In this document: positions 1 through 9,125 of the stretch, piece by piece
Position numbering within the stretch: the stretch's first letter is position 1
Layout: each line of letters opens with the position of its first letter
DNA from: Streptosporangium lutulentum
GTDB taxonomy: Bacteria > Actinomycetota > Actinomycetes > Streptosporangiales > Streptosporangiaceae
Length of the DNA stretch: 64,000 nt
NCBI RefSeq assembly: GCF_030811455.1
Contig: NZ_JAUSQU010000001.1
Coordinates: forward strand, 124,001 to 188,000
Direction: 5' to 3'
Notes under the pieces: generated by a model
Databases searched by the model: none
What the model was told of the DNA's origin: nothing
Seen by the model: the letters and a program-made list of their open reading frames with translations, nothing else
Made by a program: the position numbers and the translations under genes

Positions 1-1845
1 CCTGACGAACAGGACATCGAGCGGATCCCGCTCTCGCCGTCTCCGGGCGGCCCCCGGGAATGGTGCGCCGAGGCCGTCGACCTGCTCGGCCAGGATCAGC
101 CGGAGGCCGCACTGGACGCCGCCCGCCGGGCGGTGGACCTCGATCCCGGGACCGACTGGGGCTACCGCCTCGCCAGCCTGTCGTTCGAACGCCTCGGCCG
201 CGACGCCGAGGCCGTGGCCGCCGCGGAGGAGGCCGTACGGCTGGCGCCCGGGTCCTGGACCGCGCGCCTGCGCCTGGGCGCGGCCCTGCGCCGGGTGCCG
301 GGACGCTGGCGTGAATCGTGGGCCCAGGCGGCCAGGGCCGTACGCTACGCGCCCGAGGAGCCCGACACGCACGTCCTCGTCGGCGATCTCGCGCTGGTGC
401 GCGGCGAGTACCGGCGCGCGGAGACCGCCTACCGCAACGCGTTGCGCCGCCTGGACGACCACCCCGCCGCCAGGATCAACCTCGGCCTGACGCTTCTGCG
501 CTGGGAACGCCCTCGGGGCCACCACGATCCCGCCTGGCCGATCGACCCCCGCGAGACCGGGCGGGCCAGGCGCGCCCTGGAGGTGTGGTCCCGGCAGACC
601 CGCATCCTGCTCGCCCTGGCGTTCGTCGTGGTCGGCGTGGCGGCCTTCGGGTTCGGTCTGGTCACCGAGGCGAGGATCGCCGGTGGGGCGATGCCCGTCG
701 TCGTCCTGGCGATCACCCTCAGGCAGGCGCACCGGGTCAGGCTCTGGCCCTACGTGCCCGGCATGCTCGCCCGCGACCTCTGGCTCAGCATGTCCGTCTC
801 GATCACCTTGGTCGGGGTCGCCGCCTATGTCGCGGCGGTGGCCACCCTTCCCGCGGAGGTTCCCGCGCTCACCCTCGGCTCCGCGCCGGACATGGTGAGC
901 GGTGTCTGGGCGGGTCTCGCGGGACTGGTCCTCTTCAACGGCGTGGCCGTGCTGGTCCTGCGCGTGCTGGTGGAGGCATGGCGCGGGCGGCCGGTCAGGG
1001 CGCTGGCCGAGTTCACCGCGGTCCACCAGGACCGTACGGCCCGGCGGAACATCGACGTGACCCTCTGGCTGGTGGTGGGCCGGGCGTGGTCGGCGCTGGC
1101 CGCGGTCGCGGGGCTCGCCCTGATCCTGGGCGAGCCGCGAGGGGCCTTCGCCGCGCCGGCCGTCCCGCTCGCGCTCGCCTGGGTGCGCGCCCGGGGCGGA
1201 CTGTCCTCCTGCCTCGGCCGGGTGCTGTTCGTGGATCGCTGGCTCGTGGCCGCGCTGGCCCTGCTGGCGGTGGCGTCGCTCGCGCTCGCCGGGGTGGCGG
1301 TCTCGCATGTGCTCGGCCTGCCCCCGGACGTGGGCGGCCTCGCCGGGTGGGCGGGGGCGGGGGCGCTGGCCGTACTGGTGGCGGTGTTCGCCACGAGGTC
1401 GGTACAGGCGTGGTGGAGGGGCGCGCAGGGACCGTGGCGGGCATCTCTGATCATGTGTGAGAGCTACGGCCGGCGCGTGCCCGGCGACGTGGGGCCACCG
1501 GTGGGGCTCAGCGGGGAGGTGCGCGACGCCTTCGCCTACGCCCGCGGGGTGGTGCTCGCCTACGCCGACCCCAGCGGGCCGCGCGTGCTGGCCGTCGGGG
1601 CGGTCAGCTCGGTCGGCCCGAGCGGCGAGCTTCGCCTCATCGCCGCCTCCGACGCCTGGGAGGCGGCCGAGCGTGACCCGAGGGTGGCGGTGTTCGTCGC
1701 CGATCCGCTGGACCGCCGGTTCTGGGCCGAGGTGCGCGGCATCGCGATCGGCGACGGCGAGGCCGACGTGCTGAGGGTCACTCCCAAACAGGTCGTGGTC
1801 GGCGAGTACCCCGGCCGCCATCAGGGCCGCTCCCGCCCGGGCTGA
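1..1845 (+). CDS. TPR-repeat multi-pass membrane protein, 5' end outside the window
   Basis: The frame is open from base 1, so the true start lies to the left and 614 residues are visible. The first ~165 residues form tetratricopeptide-like helix pairs, with repeated A-x-x-A-x-x-L-x-P patterns. Then come roughly eight hydrophobic segments (about residues 198-475) and a soluble C-terminal tail of about 120 residues. TPRs usually mediate protein-protein contact, so this may be a membrane scaffold; no catalytic motif is visible. The last codons and the stop lie inside a 35-bp tandem repeat (1826-1965), so repeat copy number could alter the C-terminus. Function unknown. Confidence 0.75.
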   Translation, partial: PDEQDIERIPLSPSPGGPREWCAEAVDLLGQDQPEAALDAARRAVDLDPGTDWGYRLASLSFERLGRDAEAVAAAEEAVRLAPGSWTARLRLGAALRRVPGRWRESWAQAARAVRYAPEEPDTHVLVGDLALVRGEYRRAETAYRNALRRLDDHPAARINLGLTLLRWERPRGHHDPAWPIDPRETGRARRALEVWSRQTRILLALAFVVVGVAAFGFGLVTEARIAGGAMPVVVLAITLRQAHRVRLWPYVPGMLARDLWLSMSVSITLVGVAAYVAAVATLPAEVPALTLGSAPDMVSGVWAGLAGLVLFNGVAVLVLRVLVEAWRGRPVRALAEFTAVHQDRTARRNIDVTLWLVVGRAWSALAAVAGLALILGEPRGAFAAPAVPLALAWVRARGGLSSCLGRVLFVDRWLVAALALLAVASLALAGVAVSHVLGLPPDVGGLAGWAGAGALAVLVAVFATRSVQAWWRGAQGPWRASLIMCESYGRRVPGDVGPPVGLSGEVRDAFAYARGVVLAYADPSGPRVLAVGAVSSVGPSGELRLIAASDAWEAAERDPRVAVFVADPLDRRFWAEVRGIAIGDGEADVLRVTPKQVVVGEYPGRHQGRSRPG

Positions 1846-1965
1846 GCGGAGTTCGTCCGGGCCGTTCCCGTCCAGGTTGAGGGGAGCTCGTCCGGGCCGT
1901 TCCCGCCCGGGCCGGGGGGAGTCCGTCCGGGCCGTTCCCGCCCGGGCCGAGGGGATCGTTCCGAC
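1826..1965. repeat. Four tandem copies of a 35-bp unit
   Basis: Units start at 1826, 1861, 1896 and 1931. Each opens with GCCG(C/T)TCCCG, and the first three end in CGTCCGG. The first copy contains the stop codon of the upstream gene (1843-1845); the rest is intergenic. The copies are imperfect (the second has TCCAGGTTGA where others have CCCGGGC), which suggests an old duplication. No protein or RNA function is evident. Confidence 0.85.
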
Positions 1966-2288
1966 CGGGAAACCGCCTGGCGGGGGCCTCACCCGATCGC
2001 CGTCGTCCGCGCCGCCCCGCCCGGATTCCCCACGCCCGTCCCCCGAGGGCGTGCGGAAGATTCCGCTGTGGGAAACAGCCGGTTCTGTCCGGACGGAACG
2101 CGGGATCCCGGTCGCCCGTGAGACGCCGGAAAGGAGGGCGAAAAGAGATACTTGCCCGCCCAGGAGCAGGGGGCCGGAACTTGGTGCCTGGATCGTAGAG
2201 TTAATCCGATCTCATCCGTATATCTGATCGTGTCCGTACGACGGCGTGGCGTGGCGCTCAGGCACGAGCAAACGCATCCTCGTTGCGG

Positions 2289-2294
2289 TATAAC
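2289..2294 (+). promoter_or_regulatory. Candidate -10 element for the double AAA+ ATPase gene
   Basis: TATAAC lies 21-26 bases before the GTG at 2315, a good match to an actinobacterial -10 box. No convincing -35 was found at the usual distance. The 1966-2288 stretch before it holds no other recognisable element. Confidence 0.3.
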
Positions 2295-2317
2295 CGGGGG
2301 CGGACCGGGGAGGCGTG

Positions 2318-4684
2318 ATGCGGGAATCCGGCAGGGCCCAGCCGGCGGGGCGCGCGGCGGCACGAGATCTGTTCGAGCAGGTGAGACTGGGCTACTTCCG
2401 GATCCCTGCTCCTCGGCGCAGACTCATCTACGCCGCCGTGCTGGTCGGGTCGGTCGGGGTGGCCGGCCTGGTGGCCGGTGTGGGCCTGCACCTGTTCAAC
2501 ACGTTGATGATCACAATGACCCTGCTCGGTTTCGCCGCGCTGACCCTGCGCTTCCCCCGAGCCGCCGCCACCCTGGTGGTGGTGCTCGGCTGGCTGATGA
2601 CGCTGTTCTTCCTCCAGGGCCTGTACGTCTGGCCGGCGGGGGTGTCGACGGCTCTGGTGCTCCTCGGCGTCTCCGCGGCGGGAGTCGCCCACCTCATCCG
2701 CTGGGTTCCCCCGTGGGTGACCACACTCCTGGCGCTGGTGCCCGCCGGCGCGGTGGCCGCCGTGCTGGCCCTCGTGTTCGCCGGCTCGCCCGGCGTCGCC
2801 GTGTGGGCCGCGTACGGCGTGGCCGCCGCGGCGCTGGCCTACCGCTTCACCCAGGCCCGCCGGGCCAGGATCGCACTGACCGCCGGGGAAGAGCAGGTCA
2901 GGGCCCGAGGCCGCGACGGCGGACACGGCGGTCCCGTCTCCGCGTCCGGCGAGCCGTCCGCGCCGCCGCCGATATCGGTGGAGGAGGCGCTCGGTGAGCT
3001 GGAGAGCATGATCGGCCTGGCGCCGGTGAAGGAGCAGGTGCGCTCGATCGCCGCCTCGATCGAGGCGGCGAGGTTACGCAAGGAGGCCGGATACTCCACC
3101 GAGCCGCCGATGCGTCACTTCGTGTTCGTCGGACCGCCCGGCACCGGCAAGACCAGTGTGGCCAGGACCGTCGCGAAGATCTTCTATGCCTTCGGCCTGC
3201 TGGAGACGCCCTACGTCGTGGAGGCGCAGCGAGCCGACCTCGTGGGGGAGTTCCTCGGGGCCACCGCGATCAAGACGAACGAGCTGGTGGACCGGGCGCT
3301 CGGCGGGGTGCTGTTCATCGACGAGGCCTACAGCCTGGTCAACTCCGGTGAGGGCCAGCCCGACAGGTTCGGCGCGGAGGCCGTGCAGACGCTGCTCAAA
3401 CGGGCCGAGGACGACCGCGACCGGCTGATCATCATTCTGGCCGGATACGAGAAGGAGACGACCGCCTTCCTGTCCTCCAACCCGGGTCTGTCCAGCCGGT
3501 TCTCCAGCCGGGTCCGCTTCCCCAGCTACGGCCCCGAGGAGCTGCTGCGGATCACCGAGCTGCTGCAGCTGCGGCGGGGCGACCGGATGGCCGAGGACGC
3601 CAAACCCGTACTGTTCGCCCGGTTCGAAGACGTTCACCGGCGGGCCTTGGTCGACGAGCTGGGCAACGCCCGGTTCGTCCGCAGCCTGGTGGAGGCCGCC
3701 GCCCAGGCCAGGGACGTGCGCGTGGTGGGCGGGGGCGGCTCACCCACCACCGAGGACCTGGTGACCACCGTCGAGCGCGATGTCACGAAGGCGTTCGACG
3801 AGCTCACCGCCCGCTACCGCGGCTACCAGGCCACGCCCACCCTGGAGGAGGCGCTCGCCGACCTGGACCGGATGGCCGGCCTGGAGCCCGTCAAACGGCA
3901 GGTGCACGCGATCACCGCGCAGCTCAGGGTGGCCAAGATGCGCCAGGAGCGGGGGCTGCCCACCCCGCCGCAGATGAGGCACTTCGTCTTCGCCGGACCG
4001 CCGGGCACGGGCAAGACCACCGTGGCCCGCATCCTGGGCCGCATCTTCGCCGCGCTGGGCCTGCTCGCCCAGCCCGACGTGGTCGAGGCCCAGCGGGCCG
4101 ACCTGGTCGGCCAGCACCTCGGGGCCACCGCGATCAAGACGAATGAGCTGGTGGACCGGGCGCTCGGCGGGGTGCTGTTCATCGACGAGGCGTACGGCCT
4201 GGTCAACTCCGGCTACTCCGGGGGCGACGCCTTCGGCAACGAGGCCGTGCAGACGCTGCTCAAGCGGGCCGAGGACGACCGCGACCGGCTGGTGATCATC
4301 CTGGCCGGGTACGGCCGGGAGATGGACGCCTTCCTGTCCTCCAACCCGGGTCTGGCCAGCAGGTTCAACCAGCGCATCCGGTTCCCCTCCTACTCTCCGG
4401 ACGAGCTCGCCGAGATCGCCGGCCTGCTCGCCGAGAAGTCGGGCGACAGGTTCGACGACGCCGCCCGCCAGGACCTGGCGGAGGTCTTCACCTGGGTCTG
4501 CGACGAGGGACTGATCGACGGCCTGGGCAACGGCCGGTTCGCGCGCTCGCTGTTCGAACGCGCCGCGATGCGCAGGGACGTCCGCCTGGCCGCCGTGGGC
4601 GGCGGGACCGCCAGCGCCGCCGACCTGACCACGATCACCAGCGCCGACCTGCGCGCCGCCGTGGACGAACTCGCCGGGCGCTGA
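2318..4684 (+). CDS. Membrane-anchored tandem AAA+ ATPase (CbxX/CfxQ, SpoVK type)
   Basis: About five hydrophobic segments (residues ~38-180) precede two homologous AAA+ modules of the CbxX/SpoVK family. Numbering from the GTG at 2315, Walker A motifs GPPGTGKT sit at about 273-280 and 561-568. Walker B motifs LFIDEAY begin at about 333 and 621. The two modules share long identical stretches, so the second arose by internal duplication. ATG 2318 is preferred because GGGGAGG at 2307-2313 ends four bases upstream; GTG 2315 is an alternative. Relatives remodel protein complexes (for example EccA of type VII secretion, or Rubisco activase CbxX). No secretion partner is seen here, so the client is unknown. 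It follows the TPR membrane protein on the same strand. Confidence 0.85.
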   Translation: MRESGRAQPAGRAAARDLFEQVRLGYFRIPAPRRRLIYAAVLVGSVGVAGLVAGVGLHLFNTLMITMTLLGFAALTLRFPRAAATLVVVLGWLMTLFFLQGLYVWPAGVSTALVLLGVSAAGVAHLIRWVPPWVTTLLALVPAGAVAAVLALVFAGSPGVAVWAAYGVAAAALAYRFTQARRARIALTAGEEQVRARGRDGGHGGPVSASGEPSAPPPISVEEALGELESMIGLAPVKEQVRSIAASIEAARLRKEAGYSTEPPMRHFVFVGPPGTGKTSVARTVAKIFYAFGLLETPYVVEAQRADLVGEFLGATAIKTNELVDRALGGVLFIDEAYSLVNSGEGQPDRFGAEAVQTLLKRAEDDRDRLIIILAGYEKETTAFLSSNPGLSSRFSSRVRFPSYGPEELLRITELLQLRRGDRMAEDAKPVLFARFEDVHRRALVDELGNARFVRSLVEAAAQARDVRVVGGGGSPTTEDLVTTVERDVTKAFDELTARYRGYQATPTLEEALADLDRMAGLEPVKRQVHAITAQLRVAKMRQERGLPTPPQMRHFVFAGPPGTGKTTVARILGRIFAALGLLAQPDVVEAQRADLVGQHLGATAIKTNELVDRALGGVLFIDEAYGLVNSGYSGGDAFGNEAVQTLLKRAEDDRDRLVIILAGYGREMDAFLSSNPGLASRFNQRIRFPSYSPDELAEIAGLLAEKSGDRFDDAARQDLAEVFTWVCDEGLIDGLGNGRFARSLFERAAMRRDVRLAAVGGGTASAADLTTITSADLRAAVDELAGR

Positions 4685-4870
4685 ACACCCGCGCCCGGAC
4701 CCTCGCCGATCTCGCGCGGAGCCCGCCTCGGGCCCGCCCTCGCGAGACGGAGCGGCCAAACACCGCCGTTTGCTGAGATCGCGCCCCCGAATCAGTACTC
4801 TATGCATTCGGCCGGTCGCCCGATGTAGCAGGATGGCCGGCGGCGGCAAGAGGGCTCCGGAGGGGGGACG

Positions 4871-5854
4871 ATGACGGGATTCCTCGTCCGCAGGCTGCTC
4901 AACTACCTGGTGCTGATCATCGTGGCCACGAGCCTGGCGTACATGCTGGCGGCCAGCGCGCTCAATCCCCGCTCGAACTACGAGGGACGCAACCCCCCGA
5001 TCCCACCGGCGGTCATCGACGCCCGCCTCACCGAGCTGAACCTGAACGACGAGACCCCGCTGTTCCAGCGCTACCTGACCTGGGCGGGCGATCTCGTCCA
5101 GGGCGACTTCGGCAAGACGGTGACGGGCGACTCGGTCAACGAGGACCTGGCGAGACGGATCGGCGTCACCCTGCGCCTGATCACGACCGGGATGATCCTC
5201 GGCAGCATCACCGGCGTGCTCGTCGGCGCCTACGCGGCGGTCAAGCAGTACGGCGCGTTCGACCGGCTGGCGACCGGGATCTCCTTCGTCGTCCTCGCGG
5301 TCCCCACGGTCGTGCTGGCCAACATTCTGATCATCGCCGTGATCTGGCTCAACGACGCGGTCGGCACCCAGGTCTTCCTCGTCAGCGGCGAGGCGACCCC
5401 CGGGCTCCCGGGCGGGTTACTCACCCGGCTCCTCGACCGGCTCCAGCACCTGATCCTGCCCACGCTCTCGCTCTCGCTCGGTCTGATCGCCGTCTACAGC
5501 CGTTACCAGCGCAACATGATGCTCGACGTGCTCGGCGCCGACTTCATCCGCACGGCCATGGCCAAAGGGCTGCGCCGCCGCACCGCGCTGACCCGGCACG
5601 CACTGCGCACCGCGCTGATCCCGGCGGTCACCTACTTCGCCTTCACCTTCGGCTCGCTGCTGGTCGGCACCACGTTCACCGAGAAGATCTTCGGCTGGCA
5701 CGGCATGGGCGAGCAGCTGGTCAACTCCATCTCCACCAACGACGTCAACACCGTCGCGGCCATCAGCTGTTTCGCCGCCCTGGCGGTGCTGCTGGCCGCG
5801 CTGGCCTCCGACGTGTTCCACGCCGTCCTCGACCCGCGGGTCAGGGTGGGGTGA
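4871..5854 (+). CDS. Dipeptide/oligopeptide ABC transporter permease (OppB/DppB family)
   Basis: The 327-residue inner-membrane permease has an N-terminal membrane helix (LLNYLVLIIVATSLAYML), a periplasmic-type loop, and about five further helices. It contains the EAA-loop region typical of BPD transporter permeases (around residue 235-255, G-L-R-R-R-T-A-L-T-R-H-A-L-R). GGAGGGGGG lies a few bases before the ATG. It forms the first gene of a four-gene importer operon (permease, permease, fused ATPase, binding protein). Family membership is clear. The transported peptide or other solute cannot be read from sequence. Confidence 0.92.
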   Translation: MTGFLVRRLLNYLVLIIVATSLAYMLAASALNPRSNYEGRNPPIPPAVIDARLTELNLNDETPLFQRYLTWAGDLVQGDFGKTVTGDSVNEDLARRIGVTLRLITTGMILGSITGVLVGAYAAVKQYGAFDRLATGISFVVLAVPTVVLANILIIAVIWLNDAVGTQVFLVSGEATPGLPGGLLTRLLDRLQHLILPTLSLSLGLIAVYSRYQRNMMLDVLGADFIRTAMAKGLRRRTALTRHALRTALIPAVTYFAFTFGSLLVGTTFTEKIFGWHGMGEQLVNSISTNDVNTVAAISCFAALAVLLAALASDVFHAVLDPRVRVG

Positions 5855-5861
5855 GCGGGCG

Positions 5862-6779
5862 ATGACCATCTCCGAGGAGGAGCTCGCCGAGCAGCGGTCG
5901 GCGATCGGCCGGATCCAGGCGCCCTCGCGGCTGCGGGTGGTCGCGGGCCGCTTCTTCGGCTCGCTCCAGGGCCGGATCGGATTCGCGCTGCTGGGGCTGA
6001 TCTTCCTGCTGGCCTTCGCCGGGCCGTACGTCGGCAGGTGGACCTACACCGACCAGGACTTCTCGGCGTTCCTCCAGCCGCCCTCCGCCGAGCACTGGTG
6101 GGGAACCCTGCAGACGGGGGCCGACGTGTACGCGGTCACGTTGCGCGGCATGCAGAAGTCGCTGATCGTCGGCCTGCTCGCCGCGGTGCTCGGCACCACG
6201 CTGGCGGCCGTGGTGGGGGCCTTCGCCGGATACTTCACGGGCTGGACCGACCGATCACTGACCTGGGTGACCGATTTGATGCTGGTGCTCCCGGCCTTCC
6301 TGATCCTGGCGATCATGTCCCCGCTCTTCGAGGGCAGCGACTGGCTGCTGTTCGTGCTGGTACTGGCCGTTTTCCTCTGGATGGTCACCTCGAAGATCGT
6401 CCGAAGCATGACCATCTCGCTCAAGGAGCGGGAGTTCATCCAGGCGGCCAGATTCATGGGCGTGCCGCCGATAAAGATCATCTTTCGTCACATCATCCCG
6501 AACATGTCCTCGCTGCTGGTCGTGGACGCCACGCTGAACGTCAGCGCCGCGATCCTCACCGAGACCTCCCTGTCCTACTTCGGCTTCGGTATCCAGCCGC
6601 CCGACGTCTCGCTGGGCAGCCTCATCGCGGACGGGGCCAGGACCGCCATCTACGCCCCCTGGACGTTCTGGTTCTGCTCCGGACTGCTGATCGTCACCGT
6701 GCTCGCGGTGAACCTGGTGGGCGACTCCCTCCGTGACGCCTTCGACCCCACCGCACAGAGGGGTAGGCGGAACACATGA
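5862..6779 (+). CDS. Dipeptide/oligopeptide ABC transporter permease (OppC/DppC family)
   Basis: This is the second permease of the importer, 305 residues. It has the N-terminal OppC-type segment followed by a helix at about residues 45-65, and a BPD permease domain with the coupling-helix sequence [14 protein letters not shown] near residue 188. The start lies seven bases after the upstream stop. The stop overlaps the next gene by four bases (ATGA), so the genes are co-translated. It should heterodimerise with the upstream OppB-type permease. Confidence 0.92.
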   Translation: MTISEEELAEQRSAIGRIQAPSRLRVVAGRFFGSLQGRIGFALLGLIFLLAFAGPYVGRWTYTDQDFSAFLQPPSAEHWWGTLQTGADVYAVTLRGMQKSLIVGLLAAVLGTTLAAVVGAFAGYFTGWTDRSLTWVTDLMLVLPAFLILAIMSPLFEGSDWLLFVLVLAVFLWMVTSKIVRSMTISLKEREFIQAARFMGVPPIKIIFRHIIPNMSSLLVVDATLNVSAAILTETSLSYFGFGIQPPDVSLGSLIADGARTAIYAPWTFWFCSGLLIVTVLAVNLVGDSLRDAFDPTAQRGRRNT

Positions 6780-9112
6780 GCGAGTACGACGGGCGGCCGG
6801 GAGACGCGAGGTTCCAGGACGCGGGAAACGGAGGGCCCAGATGGGCCGGAGCGGGAGGCCCCGGAGCCGATCCGGTCCTTGAGGTGGCCGATCTCAACGT
6901 CACCTTCGGTTCCGGCCCCGGCGCGGTGCGCGCGGTCAGAGGCGTCGGCTACGCGGTCCGTCCCGGAGAGGTGCTCGGCATCGTCGGCGAGTCGGGCTCC
7001 GGCAAGTCGGTCACCTCGCTGGCCGTGATGGGCCTGCTGCCGTCGCACGCCCGTGTCACCGGATCGGTGCGGCTGCTGGGCAAGGAGATCCTGGGGGCGA
7101 CGGAGAAGACGCTCACCGCGTTCCGCGGCAAGACGATCTCGATGGTCTTCCAGGACCCGCTCTCCGCGCTCACCCCGGTCTACCGGGTGGGCGCCCAGAT
7201 CGCCGAGGCCGTACGGATCCATCAGAAGGTCACCGCGGAGCAGGCCGCCAAGCGCGCCGTGGAGCTGCTCGACCTGGTCGGCATCCCCAACGCCGCGCAG
7301 CGTGCCAGGGCGTTCCCGCACGAGTTCTCCGGCGGCATGCGCCAGCGCGCGATGATCGCGATGGCGATCGCCAACGATCCCGACGTGATCGTCTGCGACG
7401 AGCCGACCACCGCGCTCGACGTCACCATCCAGGCGCAGGTGCTGGAGGTGCTCAAGAAGGCGCAGCGGGAGACGGGCGCGGCGATCGTCATCATCACCCA
7501 TGACCTGGGGGTGGTGGCCGGGTTCGTCGACCGGGTCCTCGTCATGTATGCCGGACGGGCCGTCGAGGTCGGGTCCGTGGACGACGTCTACTACCGCACG
7601 CGCATGCCGTACACCATGGGACTGCTCGGCTCGATCCCCCGCCTGGACCACGGCGGGGAGCAGCCGCTGGTCCCGATCGAGGGGAATCCGCCCTCACCGG
7701 CGGCGCTGCCGCCCGGCTGCCCGTTCGAGCCGCGCTGCCCGCTGGCCGTTCCCGAGTGCGCCGAGGCGGAGCCCGCGCTGGAGCCGGTGGGCTCGCCCGG
7801 TCACCTGGTCGCGTGCATCCGCTCGGAGGAGATCGAGGCGGCGGGCTGGTCGCCCGCGCAGGTCTACGGCGTGCGGGGCGAGGGCGGGCCCGCCACCGGC
7901 TTCGCCGCCGAGGGCGTCACCGGACCCGCCGACAGGCCCGCCGTCGAGGGCGTCACCGGACCCACCGGCAGGCCCACCCCCGAGGGCGTCACCGGACCCA
8001 CCGGCAGGCCCACCCCCGAGGGTGTCACGGAGTCCGCCGGGAAGCCCGCCACCCAGCCCGTCACCCGGCCGGTCGCTCCGGGGCGGACGGTGCGACCGCC
8101 GCGCGAGGAGCGCGACGTGGTCCTGTCCGTGGACGACCTGATCAAGCATTACCCCCTGATGAAGGGCTCGCTCTTCAAACGGCGGGTCGGCACGGTCTAC
8201 GCGGTGGACGGCATCAGCTTCGACATCCGCGAGGGGGAGACGCTCGGCCTGGTCGGCGAGTCCGGTTGCGGCAAGACGACCACGCTGATGGAGATCCTGG
8301 AGCTGGTCAAGCCGCAGCGGGGCAGGGTCGTGGTGCTGGGCCGTGACACCTCAGCCCTGGGCGCCCGCGATCGGATGGCGATCCGCAGGGACATGCAGGT
8401 CGTCTTCCAGGACCCGCTGGCCTCGCTGGACCCCAGGATGACCGTCTACGACATCCTCGCCGAGCCGTTGCGCACGCACGGGATCAGGGACCCCGGGCCG
8501 AGGATCCGGGAGTTGCTCGGCCTGGTCGGCCTGGAAGCCGCCCACGCGGCCCGCTACCCGCAGGACTTCTCCGGGGGCCAGCGCCAGCGCGTCGGCATCG
8601 CCCGCGCGCTGGCCCTTGAACCCAGGCTGATCGTGCTGGACGAGCCGGTCTCGGCGCTCGACGTGTCCATCCAGGCGGGTGTGATCAACCTGCTGGAGGA
8701 GCTGAAGGACCGTCTGAGGCTGTCGTACCTGTTCGTGGCGCACGACCTGGCCGTGGTCCGGCACATCGCCGACCGGGTCGCGGTCATGTATCTCGGGAAG
8801 ATCTCCGAGATCGGACAGGTCGGCGAGGTCTACGACGCCCCGATGCACCCCTACACGCAGGCCCTGCTGTCGGCGGTGCCGCTGCCCGACCCCGAGAAGG
8901 AACGCTCCAGGAAACGGATCCTTCTCGAAGGCGACCTGCCCAGCCCGGCCGACCCGCCCTCCGGTTGCCGCTTCCGCACCCGCTGCCCCAAGTTCAAGAC
9001 CCTCGGCGAGACCGACAGGGAGCGGTGTGTGAACGAGGAGCCACAGGTCCGGCCCCTCGGCGAGGACCACGGCGCCTCGTGCCATTTCGCCGAGAAGCTT
9101 GAAGTCGTGTAA
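6776..9112 (+). CDS. Fused ABC ATPase: OppD-type and OppF-type domains in one chain
   Basis: The 778 residues carry both ATP-binding subunits that are usually separate genes. The first domain has Walker A GESGSGKS at 71-78, the LSGGQ-equivalent FSGGM around 184-188, and Walker B ending in D208-E209. Each half ends with the oligopeptide-transporter C-terminal Cys-rich segment. The second domain has GESGCGKT at 494-501, FSGGQ around 598-602 and Walker B D622-E623. The halves are joined by a Pro/Gly/Thr-rich linker (~365-455) that includes four 12-residue repeats (379-426). Both sites look catalytically intact. It starts inside the stop of the upstream permease gene. The binding protein follows at once. 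Confidence 0.93.
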   Translation: MSEYDGRPGDARFQDAGNGGPRWAGAGGPGADPVLEVADLNVTFGSGPGAVRAVRGVGYAVRPGEVLGIVGESGSGKSVTSLAVMGLLPSHARVTGSVRLLGKEILGATEKTLTAFRGKTISMVFQDPLSALTPVYRVGAQIAEAVRIHQKVTAEQAAKRAVELLDLVGIPNAAQRARAFPHEFSGGMRQRAMIAMAIANDPDVIVCDEPTTALDVTIQAQVLEVLKKAQRETGAAIVIITHDLGVVAGFVDRVLVMYAGRAVEVGSVDDVYYRTRMPYTMGLLGSIPRLDHGGEQPLVPIEGNPPSPAALPPGCPFEPRCPLAVPECAEAEPALEPVGSPGHLVACIRSEEIEAAGWSPAQVYGVRGEGGPATGFAAEGVTGPADRPAVEGVTGPTGRPTPEGVTGPTGRPTPEGVTESAGKPATQPVTRPVAPGRTVRPPREERDVVLSVDDLIKHYPLMKGSLFKRRVGTVYAVDGISFDIREGETLGLVGESGCGKTTTLMEILELVKPQRGRVVVLGRDTSALGARDRMAIRRDMQVVFQDPLASLDPRMTVYDILAEPLRTHGIRDPGPRIRELLGLVGLEAAHAARYPQDFSGGQRQRVGIARALALEPRLIVLDEPVSALDVSIQAGVINLLEELKDRLRLSYLFVAHDLAVVRHIADRVAVMYLGKISEIGQVGEVYDAPMHPYTQALLSAVPLPDPEKERSRKRILLEGDLPSPADPPSGCRFRTRCPKFKTLGETDRERCVNEEPQVRPLGEDHGASCHFAEKLEVV
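7910..8053 (+). repeat. Four in-frame 36-bp tandem repeats coding the ABC ATPase linker
   Basis: Four 36-bp units start at 7910, 7946, 7982 and 8018. Each encodes E-G-V-T followed by a Pro/Gly/Thr-rich octapeptide. Units two and three are identical at nucleotide level; the first and last have drifted. Because the unit is a multiple of three, copy-number change would lengthen or shorten the linker without breaking the frame. Confidence 0.92.
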
Positions 9113-9125
9113 TCCGGGAGGAATC

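Noticed and set aside
2250..4684. Type VII secretion locus, because of the EccA-like AAA+ domains
   Set aside because: No EccB/C/D/E, mycosin or WXG100 gene is nearby; the ATPase also has its own membrane anchor, unlike EccA.
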